NCBI GenBank assembly: GCA_964551985.1 | Contig: CAZKFG010000004.1 | Span: forward strand, 1 to 63,794 | Direction: 5' to 3' | From: CAZKFG01 sp964551985 | GTDB taxonomy: Bacteria > Bacillota > Negativicutes > Acidaminococcales > JAISLQ01 | Length of the DNA stretch: 63,794 bases | In this document: one piece after another, positions 7,728 through 17,344 of the stretch | Layout of the letters: each line of letters opens with the position of its first letter | Position numbering within the stretch: position 1 is the stretch's first letter | The notes under the pieces: generated by a model | Told to the model about the DNA's origin: nothing | What the model saw: only the letters and a program-made list of their open reading frames with translations | Database searches by the model: none | Translations under genes and position numbers: made by a program

Positions 7728-10246
7728 TGTTATATATAATTTATGATATTATTGCAACTTTAATATTTATTTTTTGCATTATTCCTATATACATATATAG
7801 GTCATTTAGGGAAAAGGGTTTTCCTAAAAGATTTAGACAAAGTATGGGCTTTTTTCGCGATGAAGAAATAGTAGCTGTTGCAGGTAAAAATCCTATATGG
7901 ATACATGGTGCATCTGTTGGTGAAATTGTGGCAACAAGCCCTTTGGTCAAAGAAATAAGAAAAGCTTTTCCAGATGTACCAATAGTTGTGTCTGCCGTTA
8001 CAACAGGTGGTTATACTATGGCAAGACAAATCATTCCGGAAGCTGATGCAGTGATTTTTTTCCCGCTTGACATGCCATTTACCACAGGTATGGTCATAGA
8101 GCGTATACAACCGAGAATTTTTATGCCTGTCGAAACAGAGCTTTGGCCAAACTTTTTGCGCGATATTTATATGCGCGGTATTCCTGTTATGATGGTAAAT
8201 GGTCGTATAAGCGATAAAAGTGTTAAGACCTACAAATATCTTTATGGTATACTTGACGATATGTTAAAAAGCGTAGGTCGATTTTGTATGCAATCAAAAC
8301 TTGATGCTCAATATATAATGACACTAGGTGCGCCGCCAGAGAAGGTTATAATTACTGGCAATACTAAGTTTGACCAAACTTATGCAGAGGTTACAATAGA
8401 AGACAAACAAAAATTTCTATACGAGATGGGTATTGAAACAAGTAGCCCAATAATCGTTGCAGGTAGCACTCATCAAGGTGAAGAAAAAGAGCTTATTTCG
8501 GCATTTGCAAAAGTGAAAGAAAAACTTCCCAACTCTTGTCTTGTTATTGCACCGCGTAAACCTGGTAGATTAAATGAAATACAAGCTTTGGCAAAACAAG
8601 AGGGTTTTACTTGTGGTAAAAGATCTGTTTTGCTTGCTCAAACAAAACAAGAGCGTCAAACATATCCGATTATTTTAATAGATACTATAGGTGAACTTGG
8701 TCGTATTTATGCTATTGGTGATGTTGTTTTTGTTGGCGGTAGCTTGATACGTCATGGTGGACACAACGTTTTAGAACCTGCCGCACATGGTAAACCTATA
8801 ATTGTCGGCCCTAATATGTTTAACTTTAAAGATTCACATTCTTTGCTACTAAATAAAGGCGCTTGCGTTACTGTGCAAAATGGACGAGAGCTTACAGATG
8901 AGATTTTAAAAATTTTGTCTGATGATGCGCTAAGAGAAAAAATGGGTAGAGCGTCTTATGAAATTATTTGTGAAAATCGTGGCGCTGCAGTAAAAAGTAT
9001 TGATTATTTAAAGGAAATGCTACAAGGACCGATAGTGAAAAATCAGCCTCGTAATTATGAAATAAACAACTGGTTTACGGTAGAAGACACAGCTTTTACG
9101 CAGAAAATAACTTTTTATTTGTATCAACTTGTACATGGCAATGTTAAAAATGGCTGGGACATTATTAGCTTATCATTTTTAAGTGGCTTGTCTTTAGTTT
9201 ATGGGGTAGGTTTACAGCTAAAGCTTTTATCTTATAAAATTGGCATTTTTAGTACAAATAGATTGCCTTGTAAAGTAATAAGTTTGGGTAACATAACCTT
9301 AGGTGGTACTGGCAAAACACCAACAGCAAGGACTGTAGCTACAATGATTCAACAGATGGGCTATAAAGTAGCTGTGTTAAACAGAGGTTATAGAGCAAAC
9401 TGGGACAAACCTGTCGGAATTGTATCAGATGGTAAAAAAATATATATGACAGCTTATGAAGCTGGTGATGAAGCTTATTTACTTGCTAAACAGCTACCAG
9501 GAGTTCCTGTTATTATAGGTAAAGATAGGGCGGTAAGTGGTAAGTATGTAGCTAAAAATATGCAAGTAGATGTTATGATTATGGACGATGGTTACCAGCA
9601 CTGGCAATTGGCAAGAGATATTGACATTGTGCTTATTGATACTCTAAACATGTTTGGTAACAGCTGTCTTTTACCAAGAGGTACTCTAAGAGAACCTCTA
9701 TCACACTTATCAAGAGCTGATATGTTTTTACTTACTAAAGTCGACCAATCTCCAGATTATTCACACAGATATGTAAAAAATATTTTACACGAAAACAACC
9801 CTAATGCACTTGTTTTTGAAAGTGTGCATTTACCAAAATCTTTTGTTGAATTTACCCAATGGGTAAAAGGCGAACAAACAGCGCAATTACCAGTTAGAGA
9901 GTTGACAGGAAAATCGGCTATAGCTTTTTCGGCAATTGGAAATCCAGCCTCTTTTGAGCAGACAATAACTGATTTGGGGATTAATCTCGTAGAAACAATA
10001 AGATACCCTGACCATCACGATTATCTAATGCAAGAGCTGCATTATGTTTTAGAATGTGCAGAAGAAAAAAAAGCTGATGCCATTATAATTACTGAAAAAG
10101 ATGCGGTCAAAATTCCTAAAGAATTTTTAGAACTAGAACGCTCTTGTCCTTTATATGTTCTTTGTATTGAAGTTTTATTAGAAGACGAAAAAGGACTATT
10201 TAAAGAACGTTTGGCGAAAGCTTTATCGGAGGTTAAACATGCCTAA
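7727..10246 (+). CDS. waaA-lpxK: Fused Kdo transferase (WaaA) and lipid A 4'-kinase (LpxK)
   Basis: One uninterrupted 839-codon frame carries two enzymes. Residues 1-430 look like WaaA/KdtA (GT30): an N-terminal membrane anchor, HGASVGEIVATSPL with the catalytic-type Glu, VNGRISDKS, GNTKFDQ, and GGSLIRHGGHNVLEPA. Residues 480-839 look like LpxK: a membrane-associated helix, Walker A GNITLGGTGKTP near residue 521, DDGYQHW, and IITEKDAVK. The middle joins them by roughly 50 residues. The first domain adds Kdo to lipid IVA and the second phosphorylates the disaccharide, at the same membrane face. The start is GTG, overlapping msbA by 1 nt. Confidence 0.93.
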   Translation: MLYIIYDIIATLIFIFCIIPIYIYRSFREKGFPKRFRQSMGFFRDEEIVAVAGKNPIWIHGASVGEIVATSPLVKEIRKAFPDVPIVVSAVTTGGYTMARQIIPEADAVIFFPLDMPFTTGMVIERIQPRIFMPVETELWPNFLRDIYMRGIPVMMVNGRISDKSVKTYKYLYGILDDMLKSVGRFCMQSKLDAQYIMTLGAPPEKVIITGNTKFDQTYAEVTIEDKQKFLYEMGIETSSPIIVAGSTHQGEEKELISAFAKVKEKLPNSCLVIAPRKPGRLNEIQALAKQEGFTCGKRSVLLAQTKQERQTYPIILIDTIGELGRIYAIGDVVFVGGSLIRHGGHNVLEPAAHGKPIIVGPNMFNFKDSHSLLLNKGACVTVQNGRELTDEILKILSDDALREKMGRASYEIICENRGAAVKSIDYLKEMLQGPIVKNQPRNYEINNWFTVEDTAFTQKITFYLYQLVHGNVKNGWDIISLSFLSGLSLVYGVGLQLKLLSYKIGIFSTNRLPCKVISLGNITLGGTGKTPTARTVATMIQQMGYKVAVLNRGYRANWDKPVGIVSDGKKIYMTAYEAGDEAYLLAKQLPGVPVIIGKDRAVSGKYVAKNMQVDVMIMDDGYQHWQLARDIDIVLIDTLNMFGNSCLLPRGTLREPLSHLSRADMFLLTKVDQSPDYSHRYVKNILHENNPNALVFESVHLPKSFVEFTQWVKGEQTAQLPVRELTGKSAIAFSAIGNPASFEQTITDLGINLVETIRYPDHHDYLMQELHYVLECAEEKKADAIIITEKDAVKIPKEFLELERSCPLYVLCIEVLLEDEKGLFKERLAKALSEVKHA

Positions 10247-10976
10247 ACAAAATATTTTATGCATAATTCCAGCAAGGTATTCATCAACAAGATTGCCAGG
10301 CAAACCGCTTGCAGATATTGCTGGTAAGCCAATGATTTGGCATGTATATCAAAGATGTATAAAGGCAAATAATATTGATAAAGTTCTTGTAGCAACAGAT
10401 GATGCTAGAGTGTTTTCGGCGGTTGAAAAATTTTCTGGAAATGCTTGTATGACAAGCACTCATCATAAAAGTGGCACCGATAGATTAGCTGAAGTTGCAC
10501 AAATGCAACCAAAATTTGATATAATTGTCAATGTACAAGGTGATGAGCCACTAATAGATTTTAATCTTATTGATGATTTGGTCGATAGCTTGAAAAACGA
10601 TGATACAGCGGTTATGGCGACAGCAAAGACCGTCTTGAAAGAAGACGAATATGATGAACCATCGGTGGTGAAAGTTTTGACAGATGCCAACGACAATGCA
10701 CTATACTTTTCTCGTTCGCTCATTCCATATCCTCGTAATAAAGAAGAGTTTGTTGCCTATAAACATATTGGCATATATGCTTATAAAAGGGATTTTCTTC
10801 TTAAGTTTGCCAGTATGCCTCAAAGTACCTTAGAAAAAACAGAAAGTTTAGAGCAGTTAAGGGCATTAGAAAATGGTTATAAAATAAAAGTTATTACAAC
10901 AAATGCTATTTGCATTGGTGTAGATACTAAAGAAGATTTACAAAAAGTAAATGAGATAATTGCTAAGGAGTTATAA
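10239..10976 (+). CDS. kdsB: CMP-Kdo synthetase KdsB
   Basis: The 245-residue nucleotidyltransferase starts IIPARYSSTRLPGKPLADIAGKPM, has NVQGDEPLI and IGIYAYKRDFLLKF, all typical of KdsB. It activates Kdo with CTP in the cytoplasm for the WaaA domain encoded just upstream. It overlaps waaA-lpxK by 8 nt and kdsA by 1 nt. Confidence 0.96.
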   Translation: MPKQNILCIIPARYSSTRLPGKPLADIAGKPMIWHVYQRCIKANNIDKVLVATDDARVFSAVEKFSGNACMTSTHHKSGTDRLAEVAQMQPKFDIIVNVQGDEPLIDFNLIDDLVDSLKNDDTAVMATAKTVLKEDEYDEPSVVKVLTDANDNALYFSRSLIPYPRNKEEFVAYKHIGIYAYKRDFLLKFASMPQSTLEKTESLEQLRALENGYKIKVITTNAICIGVDTKEDLQKVNEIIAKEL

Positions 10977-11806
10977 TGAAAACGATAAAATTAGCGAATT
11001 TTGAAATTGGCGGGAAAAATCCTATAGTATTACTTGCTGGTCCTTGTGTTTTAGAGGATTTTGATAGAACTTTAATGATAGGTCAAACAATAAAGCAAAT
11101 AACTCAAAAACTTGGAATGCCATATATTTTTAAGGCGTCTTTTGACAAAGCTAATCGCTCGTCTTTTAAATCCTTTCGCGGTCCTGGATTTAAAGATGGT
11201 TTAAAGCAAATTGCTTTGATAAAAGAAAAATTACAAGTGCCTGTAGTAAGTGATATTCATGAGACTTCCCAAGCGCAAGAGGCGTCAGAGGTACTCGATA
11301 TTTTACAAATACCGGCATTTTTATGTCGTCAAACAGATTTGTTAAATGCTGCCGCTCAAACAGGGAAAATTGTCAATGTGAAAAAAGGACAGTTTTTAGC
11401 GCCTTGGGATATGAAAAATGTTATAAATAAAATACTTGAAACTGGCAACGAAAATATAATGCTAACAGAGCGTGGAGCAAGTTTTGGCTATAACACTCTT
11501 GTTACAGATATTCGTTCTTTGCCGATAATGCGAAGCTTAGGTTATCCTGTTGTTATGGATGCAACTCATAGTGTGCAAACACCAGGTGGTCAAGGAACTA
11601 CCTCTGGTGGTCAAAGCGAATATGTCCCGTTTATGGCAAGAGCTGCTGCGGCTGTTGGCATAGATGCTCTATTTTTAGAGGTTCATGATAATCCTAAAGA
11701 GGCTTTATCGGACGGCCCTAATATGGTAAAACTAGATGACTTGGAAGCTTTGTTAAAAGATGTTTTGGCTATCGACCAAATAATAAGCAAAAGTGGTTTA
11801 AAATAA
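10976..11806 (+). CDS. kdsA: Kdo-8-phosphate synthase KdsA
   Basis: The 276-residue aldolase-type enzyme condenses phosphoenolpyruvate with arabinose-5-phosphate. Visible family blocks are LLAGPCVLED, FKASFDKANRSS, RQTDLL, TERGASFGYNTLVTD and DATHSVQTPGG. The ATG overlaps the kdsB stop (TAATG). The length is the usual one. Confidence 0.96.
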   Translation: MKTIKLANFEIGGKNPIVLLAGPCVLEDFDRTLMIGQTIKQITQKLGMPYIFKASFDKANRSSFKSFRGPGFKDGLKQIALIKEKLQVPVVSDIHETSQAQEASEVLDILQIPAFLCRQTDLLNAAAQTGKIVNVKKGQFLAPWDMKNVINKILETGNENIMLTERGASFGYNTLVTDIRSLPIMRSLGYPVVMDATHSVQTPGGQGTTSGGQSEYVPFMARAAAAVGIDALFLEVHDNPKEALSDGPNMVKLDDLEALLKDVLAIDQIISKSGLK

Positions 11807-11822
11807 TTAGGAGTGAACTTAA

Positions 11823-12788
11823 ATGCTAGATTGCGCTAAAGAAGTATTGAAAATAGAGGCGGATGCTATATTGTCGTTAATCCCACGGTTAAATGACGAT
11901 TTTAAACAGGCAGTGCAAATGATGCTTGATTGCCATGGTCGAATTGTAATAACAGGGATGGGTAAGTCGGGTCTGATTGGACGCAAGATATCTGCAACTT
12001 TAGCAAGTACCGGTACGCCTTCGTTTTTTTTGCACCCTGCTGAAGGAGTGCATGGGGACTTGGGTATGGTTACAGCCAAAGATGTTGTTATTGGTATATC
12101 TAATAGTGGTGAAACAGCAGAATTACTACAGATTATGCCTTCTGTTAGAAGAATAGGAGCAAAGGTAATAGCGCTTTGCGGAAACAAAAATTCTACTTTA
12201 GCCAAAGTAGCTGATATATTCTTAGATGTCAAAGTTGAAAAAGAAGCTTGTCCGCTTGGCCTTGCGCCTACGACAAGTACTACTGCGACGCTTGCGTTTG
12301 GAGATGCACTAGCAATTTCTTTGCAATCAATGCGTGGTTTTTCTGCAAATGACTTTGCGGTATTTCATCCAGGTGGTTCGCTTGGTAAAAGACTACTTCT
12401 CACTGTTAAAGATGTAATGCATTCAGGGGATGATAATCCTCTTATTCATCAGGATAAAACGGTAAGAGAAGCTTTGTTTGTCATTACAGATAAAGGTCTT
12501 GGTGCTGTTGGCGTTATAGATGATAATGGCTGTATGCAAGGGATTTTAACTGATGGCGATGTAAGACGTGGTCTGGAAAAAGGCTACGAGTTTTTAGATT
12601 TGCCTGTTAAAAATCTAATGACGAAAACAGCAAAAACCATTACTCAGGATAAATTGGCAGCTCAAGCACTGCATATAATGGAGAGCAACAAGCCAAGACC
12701 AATTACAGTTTTGCCTGTTGTGGATAATGAAAAAAGAATAATTGGGCTACTGCATATGACTGACTTGGTTCGTCAAGGAGTGGTATAA
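11823..12788 (+). CDS. kdsD: Arabinose-5-phosphate isomerase KdsD
   Basis: The 321-residue protein has an N-terminal SIS domain (about residues 35-170; ITGMGKSGLIGRKISATLASTGT, SNSGETAELL) and two C-terminal CBS domains (about 205-320), the KdsD/KpsF layout. It makes arabinose-5-phosphate from ribulose-5-phosphate for KdsA. The stop and the kdsC start share a base. Confidence 0.95.
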   Translation: MLDCAKEVLKIEADAILSLIPRLNDDFKQAVQMMLDCHGRIVITGMGKSGLIGRKISATLASTGTPSFFLHPAEGVHGDLGMVTAKDVVIGISNSGETAELLQIMPSVRRIGAKVIALCGNKNSTLAKVADIFLDVKVEKEACPLGLAPTTSTTATLAFGDALAISLQSMRGFSANDFAVFHPGGSLGKRLLLTVKDVMHSGDDNPLIHQDKTVREALFVITDKGLGAVGVIDDNGCMQGILTDGDVRRGLEKGYEFLDLPVKNLMTKTAKTITQDKLAAQALHIMESNKPRPITVLPVVDNEKRIIGLLHMTDLVRQGVV

Positions 12789-13309
12789 TGGTGGATATAA
12801 AAAACAAAGCAAAAAAAATAGTTTGTTTTGTTTTTGATGTAGACGGAACATTAACAGATGGGACTATTTATATAGGAAAAGATGGCGAGATGCAAAAAGC
12901 ATTTAATGTAAAAGATGGTTTTGCGATTTTTGCGGCTAGAAAATTAGGCTATAAAATGGCGATAATTACTGGCAGACAAAGCGAAATAGTATCTCGGCGT
13001 GCCCAAGAACTGGGCATTGAAAATGTTTATCAAGCAGTAAAAGATAAACTTGTAGCGTTAAATGATCTTTGCACAAAGCTTGATATTAAGCTAGAACAAA
13101 TCGCCTACATAGGTGATGATATAAATGATTTAAGAGTGATGAAAAATGCTGGATTTTCGGCTTGCCCTAGTGATGCAGTGGAAGAAATAAAGTGCAATGC
13201 AAATCTTATTACACCACAAAAAGGTGGTAGTGGCGCAGCTCGTTATGTTATTGAATTTGTTTTAAAAGAGCAAGGCAATTGGGAGAAAATAGTACAAACT
13301 TTTAGTTAA
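12788..13309 (+). CDS. kdsC: Kdo-8-phosphate phosphatase KdsC
   Basis: The 173-residue HAD-family phosphatase has the nucleophile motif FDVDGTLTDG near residue 17, the ITGRQSEIV block and the late acidic motif YIGDDINDLRVM. It lacks a cap insertion, as tetrameric KdsC does. It completes the Kdo pathway whose other members are the three preceding genes. Confidence 0.95.
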   Translation: MVDIKNKAKKIVCFVFDVDGTLTDGTIYIGKDGEMQKAFNVKDGFAIFAARKLGYKMAIITGRQSEIVSRRAQELGIENVYQAVKDKLVALNDLCTKLDIKLEQIAYIGDDINDLRVMKNAGFSACPSDAVEEIKCNANLITPQKGGSGAARYVIEFVLKEQGNWEKIVQTFS

Positions 13310-13321
13310 AAAGGTAGACAT

Positions 13322-14197
13322 GTGATTATGCAATATTATTTTTTTAGATTAATAGTAAAAATAGTGTCGCTTTTGCCATATCCTCTAGTGCTGGCATTAG
13401 GCAGATTTATTGGCGTTGTTTATTACAATTTAGTAAAAAAACAAGTCAATAGAGCACGCATAACCATTCAAGAACGTTTGCAGGTGTCCGAGCAAAAAGC
13501 TGATGAGATAACAAAATCCATGTGCAAGAATATTGGTATGAGTGCTATGGAAATTATGTACATGCCAGCTCTAAATAAAGATAATATTAGAAAATATGTG
13601 CACATAGAAAATGAAGATTTATTATGGCAAGCGGTAAATGAGAATAAAGGTGTAGTAATGTTAGCTATTCACATGGATAATTGGGAGTGGCTTGGTGCAG
13701 CGCTAGCTATGTATGGCTATCCTATAACAAGCTTTATCAAGCCACAGCCTAATGAAAGCGTAAATAAAATACTTCATTATTTAAGAGTAAATGCGGGTAT
13801 CGAACTATTTGAACGTGGTACAAATGAAATAATTGGCGCGGCAAGAGCACTAAAAAAAGGCAAAATGCTAGGATTTATTGCAGACCAAGACGGCGGGTAT
13901 GACGGAATTTTTGTGCCATTTTTAGGTAAATATGCCTCAACTCCAGCAGGGCCTGCTTATTTTGCTAAAAAATTCAAATCTCCAATAGTGCCGATTTTTA
14001 TTGTAAGAAATAAAAATGGTGGACATAAAACTATAATTTATGATTATTTTTATTATGAAGATACTGGCAACGAGAAACAGGATATGTATAACTGTACACT
14101 GAAGATGACACAAATTTTAGAAGACATAATAAAAAAATATCCAGATAACTGGCTATGGTTCCAAAAACGCTGGAATACGCCTTATCAAGAAGAATAA
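13322..14197 (+). CDS. LpxL/HtrB-like lipid A late acyltransferase (copy 2)
   Basis: The 291-residue paralogue of the 856-1728 gene has the H-x4-E motif HMDNWE near residue 118, IADQDGG and a late WLWFQKRW block. GTG at 13322 has a good ribosome binding site (AAAAGGT) 7 nt upstream; ATG at 13328 is the alternative and would give MQYYFF. It probably adds a second secondary acyl chain. Which of the two copies acts first cannot be told from sequence. Confidence 0.87.
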   Translation: MIMQYYFFRLIVKIVSLLPYPLVLALGRFIGVVYYNLVKKQVNRARITIQERLQVSEQKADEITKSMCKNIGMSAMEIMYMPALNKDNIRKYVHIENEDLLWQAVNENKGVVMLAIHMDNWEWLGAALAMYGYPITSFIKPQPNESVNKILHYLRVNAGIELFERGTNEIIGAARALKKGKMLGFIADQDGGYDGIFVPFLGKYASTPAGPAYFAKKFKSPIVPIFIVRNKNGGHKTIIYDYFYYEDTGNEKQDMYNCTLKMTQILEDIIKKYPDNWLWFQKRWNTPYQEE

Positions 14198-14211
14198 AGG
14201 GGAGACATTGT

Positions 14212-14754
14212 ATGCTATTTTTAAAAAGACATAAATATATAATTTTAGCGGCAATATTTTTGTTAGCTACAATGTATTGGCTGATAGAAGGCGGTACTGT
14301 TAATGATAAAAAAATACAAACACCAAAAACGACACCTAATGCTATAATAAAAGAAGGAGAGCTATCAGAAGAAAAAAATGGTAAAAAAGTTTGGGAGCTA
14401 AAGGCGAAAACAATAGAGTTTGATAGTAACCAAAACCAAAGTAACCTTACAGACATAGTAGCTAAATTATATAGAGAAGATGGAACATATATAGATGTTA
14501 CTTCTAAAAATGGTATATACGATACCCAAAACAAGAAAATAACTTTACACGGTGATGTGCTGGCAGTTTACTCTCAAGGATGGACATTAAAATGTCAAAA
14601 GTTAGAATGGTCCCAGAGCGGTAAAACCATTGAAGCAAGTACAAATGTAGAGCTTGTTAAAGGTGATGTAGTAGCTTTGGGGGATAAAATTCAAACAGAT
14701 GATGATTTTAAACAGTTTAAACTTGCTGGTAATGCAGTAGTGGAAAGAAGGTAG
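14212..14754 (+). CDS. lptC: LPS export system protein LptC
   Basis: The 180-residue bitopic protein has one N-terminal membrane helix (about 9-26) and a periplasmic OstA-like beta-jellyroll with the motif KVWELKAKTIEFDSNQNQSN and later repeated strand pattern. ATG at 14212 is chosen over earlier in-frame codons inside the previous gene because AAGGGGAG lies 8 nt upstream. LptC links the LptBFG complex to LptA; lptA and lptB follow directly. Confidence 0.85.
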   Translation: MLFLKRHKYIILAAIFLLATMYWLIEGGTVNDKKIQTPKTTPNAIIKEGELSEEKNGKKVWELKAKTIEFDSNQNQSNLTDIVAKLYREDGTYIDVTSKNGIYDTQNKKITLHGDVLAVYSQGWTLKCQKLEWSQSGKTIEASTNVELVKGDVVALGDKIQTDDDFKQFKLAGNAVVERR

Positions 14755-14759
14755 ATTAA

Positions 14760-15500
14760 ATGATAAAAAAAATAACTCTTATAGCCTTTTTGATATGCTT
14801 ATTAACAATACCAACTATTTCAGCACAACCTCAAAAACCAGTTACTATAAAAGCCGATACAATAACTTATGATACAACAACAGGCATAAGTACTGCGACA
14901 GGAAATGTTGTTATAAATCAAGATGGTGGACAGGCAACGGCTAATTATGCTGAATACAACACAACAATGCAATCAGGATTTTTGTCAGGCAATGTTGTAA
15001 TTATTAAAGACGATGCCAAAATATACGCTAGCGAAGTATACCTTCGTACTAAAGATCATATGACCGCAGTTGGCAATGCTAAAGTGATAAAAGCAGGCGA
15101 TAGCATAACAGCCCCACAAATAGACTACTGGACACAAACCGAATTTGCCAAGACATCAGGCGGATGGGCGATGCTAGCTCAAGCAGATGGCAGTACTTTA
15201 TCGGCAGATTATATTGAATACAATGTCAAGACAGGTCAAGGATTAGGCGAAAAGAATGTAAAAATAAACGCGCCAGCGCGCAACCTAACAGGTGCAGGCG
15301 ATAAAGCTACATATATAGCTGATAATTCTGACAAAAAAGGTGAATTTATATTGACAGGCAATGCGTGGGTAATTCAAGACGGAAACAAAATAATTGGCAA
15401 CGAATTGATTGTCAAGAGTGACTCTAGTACAAGTCAAGCAAAAGGCAATGTAAGAGTCGATTTACAAACAAAAACAGTTGAACAAACAGATAAAAAGTAA
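14760..15500 (+). CDS. lptA: LPS transport periplasmic protein LptA
   Basis: The 246-residue exported protein has a signal peptide (about 1-22, cleavage after ISA) and repeated OstA strands such as VTIKADTITYDTTTG and the repeated TGNV-type turns at about residues 46, 77 and 100. It is longer than E. coli LptA (185), fitting extra jellyroll repeats. It should form the periplasmic bridge for LPS between LptC and LptD. The gene lies 5 nt after lptC. Confidence 0.87.
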   Translation: MIKKITLIAFLICLLTIPTISAQPQKPVTIKADTITYDTTTGISTATGNVVINQDGGQATANYAEYNTTMQSGFLSGNVVIIKDDAKIYASEVYLRTKDHMTAVGNAKVIKAGDSITAPQIDYWTQTEFAKTSGGWAMLAQADGSTLSADYIEYNVKTGQGLGEKNVKINAPARNLTGAGDKATYIADNSDKKGEFILTGNAWVIQDGNKIIGNELIVKSDSSTSQAKGNVRVDLQTKTVEQTDKK

Positions 15501-15513
15501 TAAAGGACTAGCG

Positions 15514-16233
15514 ATGTATATTCAAACAAAAGAACTAGTAAAAGCATTTAAAGGGCGTACAGTTGTTGATAATGTAAATATTGTTGTCCAACAAGGCACA
15601 ATCGTTGGACTTTTAGGTCCAAACGGTGCTGGAAAAACAACAACTTTTTACATGATTGTTGGTCTGATAAAACCAGATAGCGGTACGGTCGTGGTTGATG
15701 GACGCGACGTTACACATCTGCCAATGCACGAGCGGGCATTGGCTGGTATTGGTTATTTGCCTCAAGAGCCATCAATATTTAGAAAACTTACTGTCGAAGA
15801 AAATATCATGTCAATTTTGGAACTTACTCCTTCTTTACCGCATGAAAGACAAGAGAAAATGGATTCATTAATTAGTGAATTTAATGTCGAGCATATCCGC
15901 AAAAGAAAAGGCATGGAACTATCCGGTGGCGAAAGAAGACGGGTAGAAATTGCACGCTCACTCGCTAGCGATCCGTCTTTTATTTTACTTGACGAACCGT
16001 TTGCGGGGATTGACCCTATTGCTGTTATAGACATTCAACGCCTGATAGGGCATCTATCTAGTAGAGGAATTGGCGTTTTAATAACAGATCATAATGTTAG
16101 AGAGACCTTGAGAATTGTCAACCAAGCCTATATATTAAGCGAAGGTAAGATTCTAGTCTCTGGTGATGCTCAGATGATAGCGGAAAACCCCATAGCCAAA
16201 AAATTCTATCTTGGCGAAAACTTTAGCCTGTAA
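15514..16233 (+). CDS. lptB: LPS export ABC transporter ATPase LptB
   Basis: The 239-residue ATPase has Walker A GPNGAGKTT, signature LSGGERRR, Walker B FILLDEPFAGIDP, and the LptB-type ending with ITDHNVRETL. ATG at 15514 is preferred over an in-frame TTG at 15478 within lptA because TAAAGGA lies about 8 nt upstream. It powers extraction of LPS together with the LptF/G permease encoded next. Confidence 0.95.
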   Translation: MYIQTKELVKAFKGRTVVDNVNIVVQQGTIVGLLGPNGAGKTTTFYMIVGLIKPDSGTVVVDGRDVTHLPMHERALAGIGYLPQEPSIFRKLTVEENIMSILELTPSLPHERQEKMDSLISEFNVEHIRKRKGMELSGGERRRVEIARSLASDPSFILLDEPFAGIDPIAVIDIQRLIGHLSSRGIGVLITDHNVRETLRIVNQAYILSEGKILVSGDAQMIAENPIAKKFYLGENFSL

Positions 16234-16245
16234 TGGAGAAGTAGT

Positions 16246-17334
16246 ATGAGAATTTTAGACAAATACATATTAAAAGAATTAATAGGACCATTTCTCTTTG
16301 GGATATGTGCTTTTTCCAGCATATTTATCGCCAGTGGAGTGCTTTTTAGTTTGGTCAATCTAATAACCAAATTCTCACCGCCAATGCTAACAATAGTAAA
16401 GTTGTTTTTCTTATCTTTGCCAGAATTTGTCAACTATACATTTCCTATGGCAATGCTTTTAGCCTCTTTATTATCTTTTGGTAGATTATCAGGTTCTAGT
16501 GAAATAACTGCTATGAAATGCGGTGGTATAAGTTTTTATAGAATGACACTACCTGTGCTTATTTTCGCTTTTTTCGTCAGCATCTTTTCAATGATATTTG
16601 CCGAAAAAATAGTTCCAGCTTCAAAACTTTTGTATAGCCAAATCCTCTATCAAGATGTAATGAAAAACACAAAACCACGCTCGCAAGAACACATAGTCAT
16701 AAAAGATGTATCAGGCGGCGAAATAGAAAGATTGACCTACGCGAGGCGTTTTGAAGAAAAAGACGGCATAATGTATGGTGTGACAATTGAAGAATTTAAA
16801 AACGATAAACTTTTGCACGTACAAAATGCTGAAAAAGCCGTTTGGCAAAAAGATTCGTGGCTACTGGAAACTGGTATAGTCTACGACTTGACAGGTGATG
16901 ACGGTATAAGCAGAAGCGCCCAATTTAAACAACAAATATTGCCATTAAAACTAGACCCACGTCAAATTTCGCGTGATCAAAAAGATCCGAGTGAAATGTC
17001 AATAAAAGAACTCAAACAACAAATCCAATTTTTACAGCACCAATATGCACCAGTATCAAGACTGCAGATGGAAGTGTACCAACGTTTTACAATTCCACTG
17101 GCGTCGCTGGTTTTTGCTCTTATCGGTACACCGCTAGGACTGCAACCACAGCGCTCTAGTTCCTCTATTGGTCTGGGTCTTAGCATAATAATCATATTTG
17201 TTTATTATGCTGTTATGACACTTACAATGACACTTGGCAAAAATGGTAGTATGCCGCCACTAATTGCTGCGGCGACACCAGACGTGTTGGGACTTTTTGT
17301 GGGAATGCTTTTAATCAAAAAATTTGCTAAATAG
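16246..17334 (+). CDS. LptF/LptG-family LPS export permease (YjgP/YjgQ)
   Basis: The 362-residue protein starts RILDKYILKELIGPFLFG, has three N-terminal membrane helices (about 12-125), a periplasmic jellyroll domain (about 130-265) and three C-terminal helices, the YjgP/YjgQ layout. Only one permease gene of this family is in the window. The proteobacterial complex needs two (LptF plus LptG), so either this one works as a homodimer or the partner is elsewhere. Confidence 0.9.
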   Translation: MRILDKYILKELIGPFLFGICAFSSIFIASGVLFSLVNLITKFSPPMLTIVKLFFLSLPEFVNYTFPMAMLLASLLSFGRLSGSSEITAMKCGGISFYRMTLPVLIFAFFVSIFSMIFAEKIVPASKLLYSQILYQDVMKNTKPRSQEHIVIKDVSGGEIERLTYARRFEEKDGIMYGVTIEEFKNDKLLHVQNAEKAVWQKDSWLLETGIVYDLTGDDGISRSAQFKQQILPLKLDPRQISRDQKDPSEMSIKELKQQIQFLQHQYAPVSRLQMEVYQRFTIPLASLVFALIGTPLGLQPQRSSSSIGLGLSIIIIFVYYAVMTLTMTLGKNGSMPPLIAAATPDVLGLFVGMLLIKKFAK

Positions 17335-17344
17335 GAGGTAGACA

